Assembly (NCBI RefSeq): GCF_019649055.1
Contig: NW_026570221.1
Coordinates: forward strand, 248,001 to 312,000
Direction of reading: 5' to 3'
DNA from: Paramacrobiotus metropolitanus
Lineage: Eukaryota; Tardigrada; Eutardigrada; Parachela; Macrobiotidae
DNA: 64,000 nucleotides
This document shows, piece by piece, positions 46,401 through 57,480 of this stretch (position 1 is its first letter; every line of letters begins with the position of its first letter). The notes beneath the pieces were generated by a model. The model did not search any database. It saw nothing but the letters and a program-made list of their open reading frames with translations, and was not told where the DNA came from. The position numbers and the translations under genes are program-made.

Positions 46401-49400
46401 GTGCACAGCGCCCACTTTCCGCCGCACAGCATAACAGCCGAATACAATTAAACCGACGTGTCCGCGCGTGCAGCCAATTAGGGAGAGAGTTATGCTCTGT
46501 GTTGTCTGTTTCTCGGTATGAATGATGATGATGCAATTATCATTACTGTGATTGTTATTATTCATGTTGTGACTGTCTGTTATTCCCGTCGGTTAATGCA
46601 TTGTGGATGAGGAACGGGGAGAGGCAAAACGCGGCGCTTATTACGCTTTGATAGTGTTGAGTGTATGTACGGGAAAACAGGCTATCAAATTTGCAGATTA
46701 TGCTCAATGGCAGCGCAGCGATCGATCGCTGTGCCGTTCGGCGCAGGCGCGCCGTATTCCCCTGAAACATGATTAATAAATACATTGGAGAGGGAACATT
46801 TTCCCAAGTATAATAGGTGCGTGTGAGTCGGTCTGACCGCCGGTCGCCGTGCGGTTACGTGGGATTATAATCACGGAGAAAGCCTTTTCCCAAGTATAAC
46901 TGTGCGTGTGACCGCAGGTCGCCGCGCCGTTACGGGTGATTATCATCACGGCGAAATGAATTTCCAAGTATAAGTGCGTGTGAAGCAGAGAATCAGTGTT
47001 GCTTTAATGCGAGGTAACGCTGCTTGTGTTCAGGAAACGTTTTGTATCGGTAAGAAACTGGATGAAGTGTGTTATGTGTGGAAATGATGAGAACTGTGTA
47101 ATTTTGAGTTTAACCAATGTTAATGTGAACAACCCAAAAGAAACACTTTGCACTGTGCGTCTGACCGCAGGTGGCCGTGCTGGTGATGCCGTTCTCCATT
47201 ACGACGACGCTGATCGGGCGGTGGATCTTCGGACGGGAGTTCTGCCTGTTCCACGTGACCTGCGATGTCCTGCTGTGCACGGCGTCCATCCTGCATCTGG
47301 TGGCCATCGCACTGGACCGGTAAGTCCCGTTTAATCTATCCATCGATTGCCGCGTAAACAAGCGCTCCGTGTTTCTTGTTGATCGTGTGTGTGTGTGCGT
47401 AAAGTATTGATGCATCGATCGAACCGGCGAATTTTCGACTATTTTTACGCCGGGCCATAAATAGCAATCAGCCGGGGCGCTTGTTGGCCGGGCGCTAATT
47501 AATGATGCCACGGCCGCACACGTGGCTTCGCGGCCGCGCGCGGTGAGGATGACGTCGGATCGCGGCCGCGGTCCGCTGGGCTTAATGGCGATCGATCGGG
47601 CGAAGAATTACGGGGTTTGTTTCGGCGTCATTAAGCGTGGCCGCGGCCGCAGCATCTGCACAGATCGTTAGGCCGGGCCGTTGCGGCCGCGGATGAGCGA
47701 ACTCCCGCTAATGTCATTATGGCCCACTGGCTGCCGTCTCCATTAGCCATGTGCATTATCTCCCAGCCAGGGCACAGGAAGTCCTGCGCCGTACTTAACG
47801 CCACTCAACGCACTTCCTGCTTCCATATTCCGCTGGAAATAGAGACCGCACATCTGCATAGCGTCTTGTGTTATTTACCTAAATACGGCATCGCGGGATA
47901 AAGCAGTGTCTGTCTTATTTAAAAGAGGCAACAAACCCAGGTGACCAGCGTCATTCCTGGCGTTTAGTTGGGGCGGGAACGGGCCACCATGTTACTGTAA
48001 TGCCGGGTCCCGCGCAAATTTGTTTATAGAGGAAACACGCTGGCTGTAATTGGCTTGGCTGGCTGCCAGGCAGAGCGAATGAGAGAGGGTCCAGATTTAT
48101 GAGAGCGTAAAGTCAATTACAATTTCTCAACTGACGAGCCGGGATATTGATGGGCCTTTTTGCCAGTGTGTGCAGGGATATTACACACAGTACACGCAGG
48201 CCAGTAAATACACTGACTGCGCGTCGTGCGCGCTCAATTAAACTGCTGGGCCCGCGTCTTTATCGCCCCGGTCTGCGTCTCTTCCGCGGGAACAGCGCGC
48301 AATCGGCAAATAAATGCCCCGCGTAGACCAGCGCACGCTTAATTCCCCCTGTACGAGCGCTGAAAGACGGCGTGTTGCGCGGTGCGGACACAACCGTAAT
48401 TACCGGCCGCGGCCCCGGCCGCTGATGGAGCCGCCGCACACAACTTGACACCCGAACCGCGCTCATTAGCTGACCTTCGTCTAAATACGCCACAACCCGG
48501 TATGCTAAAAATATGCACTTCCGCCCTGCTTAAAAATGCACTCTGACGCACACAGCGGTTAATGCCAGAAACGCGCAGCACGAGACGGCAACCGGCGTTC
48601 GGGCTAATTATCGGCCGCGCGGCGTTAATTTTCCATTGCGCCGAGTTCCGCAGGTGGCGTGACGAGGCTGATGGATGAGCGCGGTGCCGTGATTAATTGG
48701 CGCTGACAGTTGAGGGGAATAAGAGGGACACGTCCAGCCGCCCGCCCGCGCGGGCCTGCTGCGTGAATAAATGCTCTGTCAGTTGAGCACGGTGGCCCTG
48801 CTGTGTGCGGTGGGTTTGGTAGGCTGTCAGCGGCCATCAAAACCGCATTACATCCAGGAAGCGGCCAATTTCATCCGGCCCACCGTGTGTGTTTGTGGAT
48901 GCTGCGCCCGCCATTTTTCATACAAACGACTGTCTGTCATAGCACGGCGGGAGCACGGTTTCCACGAGGCGGTTTGTTTGCTTCCGCGGTGTGAATGCGA
49001 ACATGCGGCGCAGGCAGTCAGCTGATTGAATGCGCAGGTGTACGTGTACGGATATTTCGGTTATACGCTACTGTAGAATATAAATTCGGATAATTAATAA
49101 TACTCGTATAAATTTCGGTTGACTTGTACTTGTACGAGTGCAATAATCAGCTATGAGCGCAGATCAAGTGGACATTTCTGCAGTAGCCGTTGTACGTCTA
49201 TCCGGATATTTTAAAGCAGCTCTGCGCTTGACCAGTGACTCATCGGCTTGTACGATTAGCACGGCAGTCGTACGTCTACCCGGATATGCGCTTGACCATT
49301 CGCTTGTGTGCTTGTACGAGCTGTGCAGCTCCTGTACGCTGCTTGTATGTACGCTGTACCCGGATATGCGGATATCTGCGCTTGACCGTTGACCTGCCGT

Positions 49401-52400
49401 GTGTGCATAGAGCAGCACAGGTGGAAGTCTGTTTCACCCTTCTTTGTCTGCAGCAGCTATAATTGACTGCCCGTGACGTCAACATCACGTGGCGCATCTT
49501 GCGTCCTTATTCATTACACTATACAGCGTCTCGCGCTCTGCCATACGCAGCCTGTCAGCGCTGAATACTGAATAGCCCTGAATAAAGCCTCTCGCCAGCA
49601 TCGATAATGGGAAATTTCTCATCATCCCTTTCTTCCACTGGCCTTGTGCGGAAAAGCTGATGGACCCGGGGACGAGCGATGCAATCAGAGTGGAGCTGAT
49701 CGATGGGACAGCGGATGAATAGCGAAATGTGGGTCATTGCAGCGACGAGAGCAGGCCTTTACAGCAGGCGGACAGTACAGTCTGGGGAGTGTTTAATAAA
49801 TACATTAAACTCCCCGGCCGCCCAGCGAAACAGGCCCCCGGGGCGCCCCGACCACAATGCCATAATCCAAGACAGAAAAAGGAAATATACATGGAGCCAC
49901 AATGGTAAAGCTGTTTACCCGCGCCCGGCGATCAAGGCCGTTTATCCGGTGTCCCGCGGGATCTGCGCACGCGCTGGCAATCATTTCATCTTTTTTTGGA
50001 GCCCGGGCACTACACGCTCCCCGGGGACGTGTGCACAGTGTATGTATTACGCTGTGTCTTGTACATAGCGTATACCGTTTTTCCACAGCCGGGGTAAACA
50101 CTCATCCAACGACCTACAAGATGGCCAAATTTCATTTGCCCATCGATTGATCATTTCTGATCTGTCTGCTGCCTCTTCACTCCATCGATCCCCGTAATTT
50201 ACACACACATACACAGAATGCAGTCCTTTTTTTCCATACAATAATCCCGAGCTGAGCGCAATCACTCCGCGGATCAAGTGCGCAACAATCGCTCACCTTT
50301 GTTCTATGGCTGCTGCGCGCAATTTGTCCCGGGCTCGGCGCGCTGGCCGGGATTGAGGGCTGATTTGTTGATAAGCCAGCTGAATGGCGCCATGATAGCC
50401 GGGGCGCTCAGTATTGATTGGCCCCGGCCCGGCACTCCATCACACTCGGCGCCTGCATATTTAATGAATCCGCTATTCATTCGCCTCCACGCACAACAAC
50501 TCCATCCCGGGAATTTACGGGACGCGCCAAGGACAGCTGATTGAAGCACGCATGCCAGGCGTTTACGGGCGCTTTTTTCTCTCCATTCCTAATTAATTCT
50601 CGGCCGGGTGCGTGCGCCCGGTGTTTGACGTTAAATCGTCCGATTTTAGTGGATTAAAGATTGAGCTTTATAATACAGCCGTGACGTAACATAGCGCTTG
50701 TTGCTCCCGCTCGTGCACGCTGCTCCCTTCTTAATCAGTTTTAAAATTAAAATCGAGCCAACGGTTCATAAAAGAGTGTAGCACAGGTTACCGCCCGTGG
50801 AAGCAGCTCAAATCAGAGTAATTTTAAAATTAAAATCGAGCTAACGGTTTGCAAAAGAGTGTAGCACAGGTGGCCGCCGCGGCGGGGCGGTGTGCGGCCG
50901 GACGCGTGCTGTCATGCATGTGCGGGTTCTTCCAGCTGGCTGCATGCAGCAAATTGATACATGCCGGGGACGACGGCACGCTCACGCATGGCCGGTCTAA
51001 CAAAGACCGCGTGTACCGTGTAACATGGCCAGTGATGAGCCTATCTGCGCCGCTCCATCGCCCGGCATTACGCACGCGCGATTTAACCCCGCGGATTACG
51101 CTGACCGGCCCGGCATGCGTTCTCCATCGACCGAATGATCCATCGCACAGAGTGATTCAATCGGTGTGTATGGCGGTGTACCTGAAATCCCGCGCTTACG
51201 CAATACGTCCATTCAGTTCCGCCACGAAAAGGGCAGTGTGCGTGACCTTTGCGTGTGACGACAACATGTTTGTCTTTCCGGTGTAGCAGTAAACGAACGG
51301 AACTGCCGTGTTTGTTGTTCGGCAGAGTTAACGGCGTATAGCGAGGAGAAAACCGACGCGAAGATGGCTCACGCACTTGACGCGATCGCGGCAGTCCCTC
51401 TTGCGCGCGGTGTCCATTAAGCTGTTGAGCCTGATACTCGGGCGTTTAAATACAATACTATTGGCAGTGCGCCGATATCTGCCCATTAGCGGCTACTTGA
51501 GCCCGAAGCGGCGCTAATAGCATACTTGGCAGCCGCGTGGCATTCCCGATCGAGTATCGCGGCAATTACGCATTCTAATGGACGCCTCCTCGCGTTGCTG
51601 CGCGGTGTTGGTTTTCGGTGTGTCGGTGTTTGAGTGCATCGAGTAGCTAATGTCTAAATTTAGCGATAAACAATGCACTTGTCGTTTCTTAAATATCCGG
51701 TGTGTTGTGTTGTGGTTCACGTTGGTAAAGGTCACCTGTTGCAGTTTCTTCGCCATCCACTGCCCCATCAAGTACGCACAGACCCGCAACCTGACGCTGG
51801 TGCTGGGGATGATCGCGGCGGCTTGGATTATCAGCGCGCTGATCAGCATTCCGCCGCTGGTCGGCTGGAACGACATGCCGGAGGATCCGAACATCTGCGG
51901 GTATAACAGCGAACGGGGGTATATCATCTACAGCTCCATGGGCAGTTTCTACATCCCCCTGGTCATTCTCGTCACTGTGTATTTCACCATCTTCCTGTCG
52001 GCGCGCCGCCGGCTGCGGAAACGGGCGGCGGGAAACCACGCGCCAGCCGCCGCCAAAATGAAGCCGGTCACCACGCCGCAAAGTAGGTGGCGCCGCTGTC
52101 ACATAGTAAATTTACTAGTTGAGTATATTACCAAGCGGAGGACAAGAAACCTACGGGAATTCTCATAGTAATTTTTTATAGTAGTACCGGAATGAAACTC
52201 TCTCGCTCGTTAAGAGTTTAATCTTGTTGGTATTACAGACGACATGGCGTCCATGGATTCGCCGGATAAATCCGACGTAGCGTCCAACACGCTGGTGTTA
52301 AGCGCCAGCGGGAATCTGATGGACTACCATCTGACGCCGCGGCAGCTACGCCGGCACCTGACCGCCGAACACCGTCGCCTGCACCGCCGACTGCTGGTGT

Positions 52401-54476
52401 TCCCCATGCAGAGCCGCTGCAGCGCCTGCCAGCGCACACAGGACAAACTGCTGAAGGAGACCTCGCTCACCACCTCCAGCTTTCAGGTGATGGACGACGA
52501 CTTCTCCACCCTGTCGCCCATCGTCGACCTGACGGCGCCCTCGCCGCGGTCCCGGACGGCCTCCAACTGCCACGAGGCCAGCCGGCAACGGGTTCCCTTG
52601 CTCAAGGTAAGCCCAATGAATAAAGCCAGCGCCTTTATTACCTAAACATTGTTACTAGTATATATAAAATATGACGATATATAAAATTATTATATAAAAT
52701 ATATGCTTTCGTATGGTATATGGTGTGCAATATAAAACGTATGTCTGGTTTCTGCATACATACATATAATAGATATGTATAATAAATAATGTATATGTAC
52801 AGGTCGATCGCACCAAGTGTGGGCAGTAACAAAATATTCCCATTTGCTACCGTTGAACCACATAATCGTTTTCTTATTTTTTTATGATAGTTCGTGTTCT
52901 AGAGAAACTGTTTTAGTCATACGTATTTCTGCGGCAGAAGTTAATACGCAGGGAACGGAAGCGGAATTTTTACTTTCAAATTTGCCCCAAAACTCGCACT
53001 GCTTAATAGGAAAAATTCATGTCCAGTCAATAATTTTTTAAAAATTTTGGATGCGTGAGAACTATCAAAGAATATTGTGGTTTTCTAGTGGACCTTTTCT
53101 CCCGTCTTTTGAATCAATAACATCTGACCCAACGTGATCCGCGCTCTAGGCAACCACATTCTTCGGATGGTAGCTTTTAACATATAAGTCTATGGGAGAC
53201 ACTTTTGTTTAAGCTTGCTACCGAGCACTGTACGCTCCAGAATCTTTTGCCACCCCTTAACGAATTCCTTTAAAGCCACTCCATGGTTTACAAAAAGGTT
53301 TGTAGAAAAACATCAGATGCTGAATTTTTGAGAAGGGCGGTTGTAATCATTATAGTTTACAGCTTGTTGTACTTTCGATATCAACGGAAACTGCGCACAG
53401 CAATTCAAACGACTAACCAGCCTCCGAAATCTAAGAAATTTTATTAACGGACTGCGTTGCAGGGCGAGAAGAACCCGCAGGGCGACGTCTCCGAAGACAG
53501 CCTGACACCGACAACCCCGATGACCGACGAGCTGCCCGGCTTCGTCAACGGCGCGGCCAGCCGCGGTCCACCGCATCCCGGGAAGTCGGCGGCGCGGCTC
53601 TTTGTACCAAAGCACATCCGTCCCAAATCCATCGCCAAGAACGCCGATAAGGCGCACGCCCACGGCGGCGCCACCGTCGTCGTGGGGAAGAATGCTCAAG
53701 CGGCGGTGAAGAAGCACGTTCCGTCCACGCAGTCCAACGCCGCTACCGATGATGTCAAACGTAAGCGCTGTGTTAGCTGGTTGTTAGGCGGAAATGGTCA
53801 GTGGTGTCGCTGTTTGCAGATAGCTTAGCACAGAGACAGAAGATTTCCCTGACCAAGGAGCGGCGCGCCGCGCGGACCCTGCTGATTGTCGTGCTGGTCT
53901 TCGTCATTTGCTGGCTTCCCTTCTTTGTATGGGTAAGCAACATAAAGGTCACTGTGAACAGCATGGAGTTTTAAGTTTACAAATATCGCTAAAGAGAAAT
54001 AAATCTTTTAAGCAACTGCTTGTTTTTAATTTACATTTTATTTGCTATATTAATCTTTAATTAATAATATCTTTTAATCTTATACGCACTAACTTTCGGT
54101 TAAAACAGTAAACTAACACTGCATTACATTTCATTAGATATTTATTTATTGGATATTTTATTGGATATTATTTGTTGGATATTTTAGTGGGTAAAACAAT
54201 TGTACTATGATCTGTAATAAATTGCAGTATGTGGTTGCTCCGTTTTGTGATACGTGCCCGATGGACGCGCGGACCGCCAATTTTTTTCTATGGTTGGGAT
54301 TTCTCAACAGGTCAGTCGCGCAGCAAACCGCGTTTATACAAATTTCATAATTTCTATCCGTTGGCTAACATTCCCGCAGTTCACTGAATCCGATCATCTA
54401 CACCATCTTCAATCTGGACTTTCGCAAAGCGTTCAAGCGCATCTTCCGACGGATGTTCCCGGCGGCGCGCAAATGA
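43460..54476 (+). CDS. Aminergic GPCR, octopamine/tyramine (alpha2-adrenergic-like) type (9 exons)
   Basis: Exons 43460-43606, 43735-43857, 47171-47319, 51745-52082, 52239-52606, 53463-53760, 53820-53932, 54228-54310 and 54380-54476 join in frame to about 571 residues. TM1 has GN (59-60) and TM2 LAIAD (D88). ECL1/TM3 has FGREFC (C115) and the amine-binding Asp in TCDVL (D122). TM3 ends in DRF (139-141) instead of DRY, split by an intron in the Arg codon. TM4-TM5 include SIPPLVGW and [11 protein letters not shown], followed by [10 protein letters not shown] long third loop (about 235-490) is encoded by exons 4-7. TM6 has CWLPFF (505-510), TM7 NPIIY (543-547), and the tail is short and basic. 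N-glycosylation sites (NTS, NQT) precede TM1. The pattern is closest to invertebrate alpha2-like octopamine or tyramine receptors; serotonin receptor identity is not excluded. It acts at the plasma membrane, probably through Gi/o by family resemblance. Confidence 0.88.
43613..43652. repeat. (ATT)n microsatellite in GPCR intron 1
   Basis: An almost pure ATT trinucleotide run starts a few bases after the donor site of exon 1. Confidence 0.9.
43936..44000. repeat. (ATT)n microsatellite in GPCR intron 2
   Basis: Two ATT runs are separated by TGACGGCCC. It is similar to the microsatellite in the preceding intron. Confidence 0.9.
46797..46985. repeat. Tandem repeat, about 75-85 bp, resembling the exon 3 acceptor
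   Basis: Two full units and one partial unit share TTTCCCAAGTATAA, GTGCGTGTGA, GACCGCxGGTCGCCG, GTTACG and GATTATxATCACGG. The middle unit's CTGTGCGTGTGACCGCAGGT matches the real splice acceptor of GPCR exon 3 at 47152-47172 with few differences. It lies in intron 2. Confidence 0.75.
47505..47700. other. CpG-rich block with four GCGGCCGC sites in GPCR intron 3
   Basis: Four GCGGCCGC octamers fall between about 47528 and 47692, along with TGACGTC, CACGTG and GATCGATC. It looks like a small CpG island inside the 4.4-kb intron 3 and may be an enhancer or an alternative promoter. No ORF is supported. Confidence 0.5.
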
Positions 54477-55303
54477 GCACATGTACCGCACGCGGCTCCC
54501 CAATGAAACCCCGTGGCATACATGTTTATTTCTGGTTTTGTAGCTTTCCGGCACAATGTTGGCGCGTATCGGCTGTAGATGTATTTCGATGATGGTGACC
54601 TTTCTTTGGCTGTTTTACTGGACTTTGTGATTGTCATGCCGCAGCGACTGCATTCGGTATTAAATTCGGTATTTTCAATACGAGTACGAAATTACTCAAG
54701 CAGAATTATACTTTGCGCTGATCGAACAGGCAGCGCACTAATTGCGCCGTTTGTTGTCGTCGCCATGACAACGTGCCGTTGTACATAAATACAGCATTAC
54801 AAGGCTTTAGCACACAGCGCTGCGCAGATTAAAAACTGTAAATAAACGCTTAATTTATTTTCTGCTACGTCGAACACACTATTAGCAATCCACAAACCGA
54901 ATATTTTAAAAACAATATTTGAAATTACGTCTTTTCAAAATGAGATGGTTGTGTCAATTCGCCGTTTAATTTTCCACAAGTGACCTTTAAAACTATCATA
55001 GCTACCGGCACTGGTATAACTGAATGGATTAAGGTTTTATTGATTTTCGTGCCGATGACACTGGACAGGTCCGAATACATAGTCGGCTGAATGGGAAAGT
55101 GCGTAAAAATCAGTATTTTCCGTATTTACTGTATACAGTGACTTAGTCTTTGCCCGTCGCTGCAACGCGATGTCGGACATTTTCCTGTGGAAAAGCTAAA
55201 TAACCGTTGACCGGACAGCGCACTACATGACGCCGCCAGCTGACCGTGTTCCCGCTTCATTTCTTTCCGGGACGTTGACTGTTCGGCTGCGCCTGGCAGT
55301 TTT
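54477..55303. other. Intergenic spacer
   Basis: It contains the 3' end of the GPCR transcript and upstream sequence of the first Ly6-like gene. TGACCTTT words occur at 54596 and 54982. No further gene is seen. Confidence 0.4.
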
Positions 55304-57016
55304 ATGGGGAATATGCTGCCGGTTCACATATATGTCTTCATCGTCAGCATTTTATCCCACACGCTTCCCGGTAGGTTAACTATGCTGAAACTAATTTAAT
55401 CCTGTCGTAGTTCTTACGAAACTTTGCAGCGTATTATACCGAAAATCGGTGACCTTTGATACTCGCGGTATTTTGACTGCCGGGCGCAGGAAGTCGCTTC
55501 GGTTATCGCAGTTTCTGACGCGCATAAGCGATTTCCTTAGAGTAACTTGTATTCCCGTGGAAATCCAGTTCCTGTCGGACACAATTAATTTATGTTTCAC
55601 GAACACGTCTAATCTGGTCATTTCAAAGGAAGGAAATTCGCTGACGCTTCCGTCGCTTGACGCAGTTGCAACCGCCCGGTGCGGGCAGCCTAATTCCGAT
55701 TTTATCCAGAGCGGTTTAAAAATTCCACGTTAACAACCGGCTTTCTCTGCACTACTTCTATTTGTATTAAACGAATTTCGAATAAATGACACAAAAACCA
55801 TTTAAAATTCTAAACGCATCGTGTGAAAGCAGACGGATATAAAAGGCAGAGTAAATCCAAATCGTGCATTATTAATAAGAATCGGGCTTATTGTGCAGGA
55901 TGGTGTCAGCGCTACAACGCATCGGGGCCGTTAAAGTGCCAGCAGTGCACGCACAACTTCACCGCCCTCACCGCCAACCGCGGCCTGTGCCCGGCGACAC
56001 CGACCCCCGAGAACATCGGCTTCCGCTTCCAACGGTCCTGCGAGGCGGCCGGCTTCGTCTGCATCACCGAGTTCATTTACTACGGCAAGTACGCGCATTT
56101 CTTTCTACACAACGGTTGTACTGTGTAGTGTGTACAAACACGGTTATGAATTTCCTGCGTAAAGGTACAGGTAGAACGTATTAAGCGCAATATAGTAGCC
56201 ACTATACTACAATTATGGCAGTAATCTATTTAGGCCCGCGCCCAAGCTCTGGCTCTGACTCAGAGTCTGACCGCTCAAACTCTGACTCTGACTACTCAAA
56301 GTCTGACTCTGACTGTCCAAACTCTGACTCTGACTGATTAACCTAAGAATAACCTAAGAAACCTAGGAAACCTAAGAAACCTAAGAAACCTAAGAAACCT
56401 AGGAAACCTAAGAAACCTAAGAAACCAAAGATACCTAAGAAACCTATTAAGAAACCTTCAGAGTCAGAGTCAGACTTGGAGTAGTCAGAGTCAGAGTTTG
56501 AGTGGTCAGAATCAGAGTAAGAGTCAGAGTTGGAGTCTGGGCCATAAATTTAATTCTTCGCCGAATGATTATGATAAATAAATTGGATTGATAATTTCTT
56601 CCATTTTACGATAAATCAGCGGTCTTGTATACCCCGCCAACGAGCGTGTACTTCCAGTTAATCCCGACAAGTACCCCGACTACGGCTACCGCATGGACTG
56701 CTTCCCGGAAGGGCAGTGCATGGGGAGTTTCATCACGCGGTTGAACGCGTCGGCCGCGCTGAACCTGCAGCAAGGCCAGAGTATGCTGTGTTTCAAGTGC
56801 GACGATCGCGACTACTACGCCAACAAGATATTCGGCTATCCCTGCCAGACCCGGCGGTTTGAGGAGAACCTGGCCGTCTTCCTCAGCAAAGCCACGGATT
56901 TCGCCCGCGCCGATGGGGTGTTAAATTCCGCGCTGCAGCGAACGGCCGCCGGCAGCCGTGTTTTTCTGTTGTTTCTCGTATGTTCTACGCTAACCTTTCG
57001 TACAACAAAATTGTGA
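55304..57016 (+). CDS. GPI-anchored Ly6/three-finger-like protein (3 exons)
   Basis: Exons 55304-55370, 55899-56088 and 56620-57016 join to about 217 residues. Exon 1 is a signal peptide (MLPVHIYVFIVSILSHTLP; two in-frame ATGs, 55304 and 55313). Exon 2 starts GWCQRYN and has KCQQC, GLCPATP, RSCEAAGFVC. Exon 3 has MDCFPEGQC and MLCFKCDDRDYY, ending with a hydrophobic GPI-type tail (RVFLLFLVCSTLTF). Cysteine layout, exon layout and GPI tail parallel the two - strand genes downstream, so it is a divergent paralogue in opposite orientation. Ly6/uPAR-type proteins sit on the outer membrane face and modulate receptors or channels (family knowledge). I chose the GT donor at 56089 because it keeps the Cys-rich frame; a GC donor two bases upstream would not. 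Intron 2 carries a foldback repeat. Confidence 0.72.
55500..55740. repeat. Dispersed repeat B, copy in intron 1 of the + strand Ly6-like gene
   Basis: It shares ordered blocks with 61437-61790 (ATTCCCGTGGAAATCC, GTTTCACGAA, CATTTCAAAGGAAG, GCAGTTGCAACCGCCCGGTGCGG). The introns are not at homologous positions, so this is dispersal, not shared descent of the intron. Confidence 0.6.
56233..56543. repeat. Foldback element with TCTGAC-rich arms and CTAAGAAACC core
   Basis: The left arm (GGCCC..., rich in CTCTGACTCTGACTACTCAAA; 56233-56337) is the inverse of the right arm (56457-56543, rich in AGAGTCAGAGT and ending GGGCC). The loop is a CTAAGAAACC microsatellite of about ten units. The whole can fold on itself. 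It lies in intron 2 of the first Ly6-like gene. Confidence 0.8.
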
Positions 57017-57480
57017 CCTTTACGCTGATCGTTTGTATAATAAATTGTGACCTTACCGATGACCTTTTCTATATCATAGCGTAGACTACAGCTTTAACAT
57101 GTGCATAGTGAGTTGCTCGGTCTTGTTCGGCATCAGAAATAACAGGAAGAAATTGCAAAAAATAAACGAACAAAAAACGGAGAAATAATCACTACAGGTA
57201 TCAATAATCAAAAACCGAACAAATAATCGTATGGGTTAAAGATCGAAGCAAAACACACGGTTACAAACAAACTACGGAAGTGAATAAAGGTCACCGTCCT
57301 CAACCCTGTACTGCAGCAAAATTTGCACATTCCACGTTGACCTTTTCTACAAAAGCTGATGCATACATGAAAATAAATAAAAATAAGAAATAATGATACG
57401 TATTTCTAAATAAAATCCGAGCAAAAAAATAATATATACGTAATATTGTATAATGTGACCTTTCGTGTTTTGTCTCGAAA
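57017..57480. other. Spacer between convergent Ly6-like genes
   Basis: AT-rich 3' flanks of two convergent genes. TGACCTTT/AAAGGTCA occurs five times (57014, 57060, 57286, 57338, 57456). No gene is present. Confidence 0.5.

Noticed and set aside
56082-56092. GC-AG intron for exon 2 of the + strand Ly6-like gene
   Set aside because: GGCAAGT looks like a GC donor, but using it puts exon 3 out of the cysteine-rich frame. The GT three bases later keeps the frame.
56340-56450. Regular CTAAGAAACC units as a CRISPR-like array
   Set aside because: There are no unique spacers, the unit is a ten-base microsatellite, and the context is an intron of an animal gene.
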